DNA from: Setophaga petechia
Lineage: Eukaryota > Chordata > Aves > Passeriformes > Parulidae
Assembly: GCA_024362935.1 (NCBI GenBank)
Contig: JANCRA010000009.1
Location: forward strand, 16,437,572-16,501,571
Length of the DNA stretch: 64,000 bases
Direction of reading: 5' to 3'
The position numbers and the translations under genes are program-made. The number at the start of each line of letters is the position of its first letter. Within the stretch, counting starts at the first letter, position 1. Of this stretch, positions 61,099-64,000 are shown one piece after another. The notes beneath the pieces are model-generated. The model was not told where the DNA came from and made no database searches. It worked only from the letters and a program-made list of their open reading frames with translations.

Positions 61099-64000
61099 GT
61101 AAGAACTTCTCTCTGAGCTGAACTAATCACCAATACACCTTACCAATTAAAAGGTTCTCCCAAAACTACCACCTCGCAGAAATCCCATTTTACAACTAGG
61201 CAATGCACTCTCTTCCCTACTGTCTGATTTACTGCCCATGTATTGCTCTTCAGATTACTCTCTTTATATATCTAGCTGATTCAGTGAGCATGGGAGCATG
61301 ACGCAGACTCACTGGACAGTGTGGTGAAGCTGGGTGGCATTGCTTAGATTATCTCAGTGTTAGCTCTCCTCAGGGTCGATAAAGACCCTGCCCCGTAGGT
61401 CCTGCTGCCTAATGATTCTATAATTACAGTAAACTTTGGGAAGGCTTAGCAATAAATAACATTTTCCATGAGGCTAGTAGCGTTTCAAAACACAGTGACT
61501 TGCATATGCAGGGTATGACTGCTTTCTCCATCAGCTGAAGCCACATCATCTCCTCCACCTTGTCCCTGTAGCAGGAGGCAGCCATAAGCTAACCATAAGT
61601 CTGTGGTTTAACCCCCTTCCTGAGGACACAGGTTAAATCTGTATTGTTCTGCTCGTGTGGGTGCACGGGGTCTGAAAACACTCAAAGACAAAAGTGCAAG
61701 AGCATAAGATGAGTAGAAAAAGACAGCAGCAGATAATAAAATTGGAAAACTGTCCTGATTACCAGGCAGTCTGGCCAGTGCCTGGGGGTACCTCAGGCTT
61801 ATCAGGTAGGTTTGAATGAGGCAGATTAGAAATGCAGAAGGTATCTGGGAGAGGGGAAAGCCATCTCCTCTCAAAAGTATTCTTCACATTGATGCAATTC
61901 AGCGAAAACATGCTTGGCTAACTGTCCTCTTTGACTCAGGAAGGAAGGTTTATGAAACTCTCAGTGACCATGTTAGCACCCGGACTTGTGTGGTCTGGCC
62001 TCCTCCACCACGTGCCACCCAGGAAGCCCTGCCACACTTGCCAGGACTGTGGGTCAATTTTAACTTTTTGCAAGTTTACCTTTGCCCTGTCGCAGTACAC
62101 CTAGGCCAGGGATCAGCCCCGCTGTGGATTCCATGCTGGCATTGAAAGCCCTCCTGGATAGACCCAGCAGAGTCCTTGCTCATGGGGAGAATTAGGAGCA
62201 TGATTTACAGGCACTTCAGCCCTCCCTACCACACCAGACAAGAAACTATGCACAGTCCAAGTTTTGGGCCATTTACTGGTCTCTCATAGACCTCAGTGTG
62301 GTTTTAGCTTTATGGAAAGTATTAGCTATTACAAAATAACCTGTAGATAAGACCATGACATAAGGAATCTCATATTGTTTCAGTAACTATCAGTTTTGTG
62401 AAGTCATGAGCATTTTGGCCCAATCTTGAAAAATACCTACAGTGTGTTCTGCAAACATTTGCAGCCTTGCACAATAGCTTCTCCTTTTTTTTTCCAGAAC
62501 TCTTTGCATGCTTCCAAAGTGGTTTGCTGGATTGGGCTCCAGACACTTGGGTACTCTGTAGCTCATTCACACACTATAATGAGGTAGTTTGTACTAGATT
62601 TTCAATATAGTTGTAGAGCTTGGTCCATTTCAGCAAACTTTCTTCATGAAGTAGGAAATATAAAGCTGGAAGCATTACAATAACATAACCATGGAACACA
62701 GACTTCCTGCATGTCAGTCTACTTTTAAAAAAAATAGTGTCTCTCATTTGTAAATTTCAAAATAAATTAAGAGCACGGAGGAAGGTATTGAAGAGAAAAC
62801 ACCTTTAAAAACAAGTGAGGAAACTCAGTCTTTTTCATTCTGTGAAGTGTGACAGCATATGGTAGATAGTGGGTGGCTGTTCTAAACATAACATGTATGT
62901 GTCCAACCTAAAATGTTTTATTGGTTCCTACTTATGAAAGCAGCAGCTAAAAATGACTGATGACTGTTCTTTCTATATCAGCAGCGTGTAAAGGCCCAAG
63001 GAAAAGAAAAATCAGTCTTTAAACTCACAAACATCTTTAAACAGCCATAAAACTCTGTTTAACGTACCATTTTTCCCAAGGTACCCTAAGTTTAATGTTT
63101 CCTCTTTGTGGAACCATAAGACTACAATATTTTTGAATATCACTATTATTTTCAGATAATACTAAAATATGTCTAGGAAAAAAAGGATTATAATCTTCCC
63201 TTTTCCCAGAGTTACTGTAGCTCTCATCTCAATATCCTTTGAGAGTACAGGTATCTAGGACTACATAATCATGTTAGTTTAATACAAGAGAAAATACAAG
63301 CCACAACTACAAGCCTCGCAGATCTATAGAAGAAAACAGTTTTATCCCATCTTCATTACAACTCAGTACATTATAAACGTGAAAGTTGAGCCAGGACCAA
63401 AATTTCCCCATTGTCCCCTCCTTTTTTCCCTCTGAGAGTTATTATCACGGAAGCAATTGAGGCTGAAACTGGGAAATGTTACAGAGTGCTCCAAGTAAGT
63501 CCAGTTTGTTACTAACCTGTCCTCCTGTGGCAGCGACTCCTGCGTCTGAGGCCAGCTGCCAAGCATGCTCCCTCTTCCTCCCACACAAGTTTCATCCTTG
63601 TGGTCAGCTGTTTCTTGGAAGCTGGGGAGCATAATTGATATTGCAACTATCACACCGTGCACAGAGTGAGCTTACACAACTTTGTGAACATGCTTTTCTT
63701 GCCCTCTCCACCCACCTTTTTCTAAAGCTATGTGTTTGTTGGTAAAAACAGGATTCAGGTGTCAGTTATACGGGTGGAGCTCAGGTGCTTCTACAGATGT
63801 GTGTCCTAATCCTCCTCCAGGGATCAGACTGCACCCAGGTGACCATACCTTTGAGTGACTTCAGTCCAGTGGCACAAGGGGCCCTGTCCTTGGCCCTGCA
63901 CCAGCAGTAACACTGGCATTACTGCCTGCAAGCAACCTCTCAGCTCAGAGTGTCAGCAGCTAGCCAGCTGGCTGGAAAAGCAGGGAAGATGCACATGCTG
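61099..64000. other. gene-free stretch to window end
   Basis: Open frames up to 109 codons (61816-62145 +) and 99 codons (63363-63662 -) have no recognisable domains. The last about 250 bp (63750-64000) is richer in G+C. No repeat family is recognised. Confidence 0.45.

Noticed and set aside
63517..63620. Possible minus-strand exon with donor gttagt and several CpGs
   Set aside because: The acceptor is poor and not unique, and the peptide has no recognisable features.
1..64000. CRISPR arrays, operons, insertion sequences, prophage
   Set aside because: No regularly spaced repeats or dense coding; the sequence is vertebrate in composition and repeat content.

Overview
This window is vertebrate nuclear DNA, most likely from a bird. 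Nearly every recognisable repeat is a CR1 LINE fragment, mostly truncated at the 5' end and carrying the short ATTCTGTGA/ATTCTATGA-type tail typical of sauropsid CR1. There is one short solo LTR of avian endogenous-retrovirus type and one old MIR-like SINE, but no L1, no Alu/B-type SINE and no bacterial gene organisation. Repeat density is low and the DNA is A+T-rich, as in bird intergenic or long-intron sequence. A turtle or crocodilian cannot be formally excluded.

I find no complete protein-coding gene, tRNA, rRNA or CRISPR array. Long open frames are few and short (171 codons at most), and most are either CR1 ORF2 remnants or of a length expected by chance. Four short intervals have good splice signals and an open frame: 10858-11066 (-), 28371-28512 (+), 58774-58935 (-) and 61033-61098 (+). 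They are listed as candidate exons at low confidence, without gene names. The best is the 162-nt, 54-codon, phase-0 interval at 58774-58935.

Layout: 1-4.5 kb is unannotated A+T-rich DNA with a small hairpin and short tandem repeats. An old antisense LINE fragment lies at about 4.5 kb. From 6.4 to 9.3 kb there are a CTCF-like site, a CR1 3' end and a 1.6-kb CR1 carrying a decayed reverse-transcriptase region. From 12.0 to 13.3 kb an old plus-strand CR1 is split by a younger minus-strand CR1, with a 5-bp direct repeat at the junctions. A CpG-enriched island at 13.64-14.12 kb has no identity I can give. From 14 to 32 kb there is little beyond simple repeats, a MIR-like fragment at 30.5 kb and the 28.4-kb candidate exon. 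From 32.6 to 38.1 kb there are two very diverged plus-strand CR1s. From 44.5 to 46.4 kb there are two minus-strand CR1s, the second with a nearly identical 143-bp-period internal tandem duplication. From 51.8 to 55.0 kb there are a plus CR1 lacking its 3' end, a minus CR1 interrupted by a 532-bp solo LTR, and another old plus CR1. The remainder is A+T-rich DNA with a 23-T tract, a G+C-rich patch at 58.4-58.7 kb and the two right-hand candidate exons.

The best-supported observations are insertion-history events (LTR in CR1, CR1 in CR1, tandem duplication in CR1), a strong CTCF-like site, and a handful of possible exons needing RNA or cross-species evidence. I see no evidence for a novel biological system. 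Assignments to CR1, MIR and ERV classes come from recalled family consensus patterns, not from a database search.
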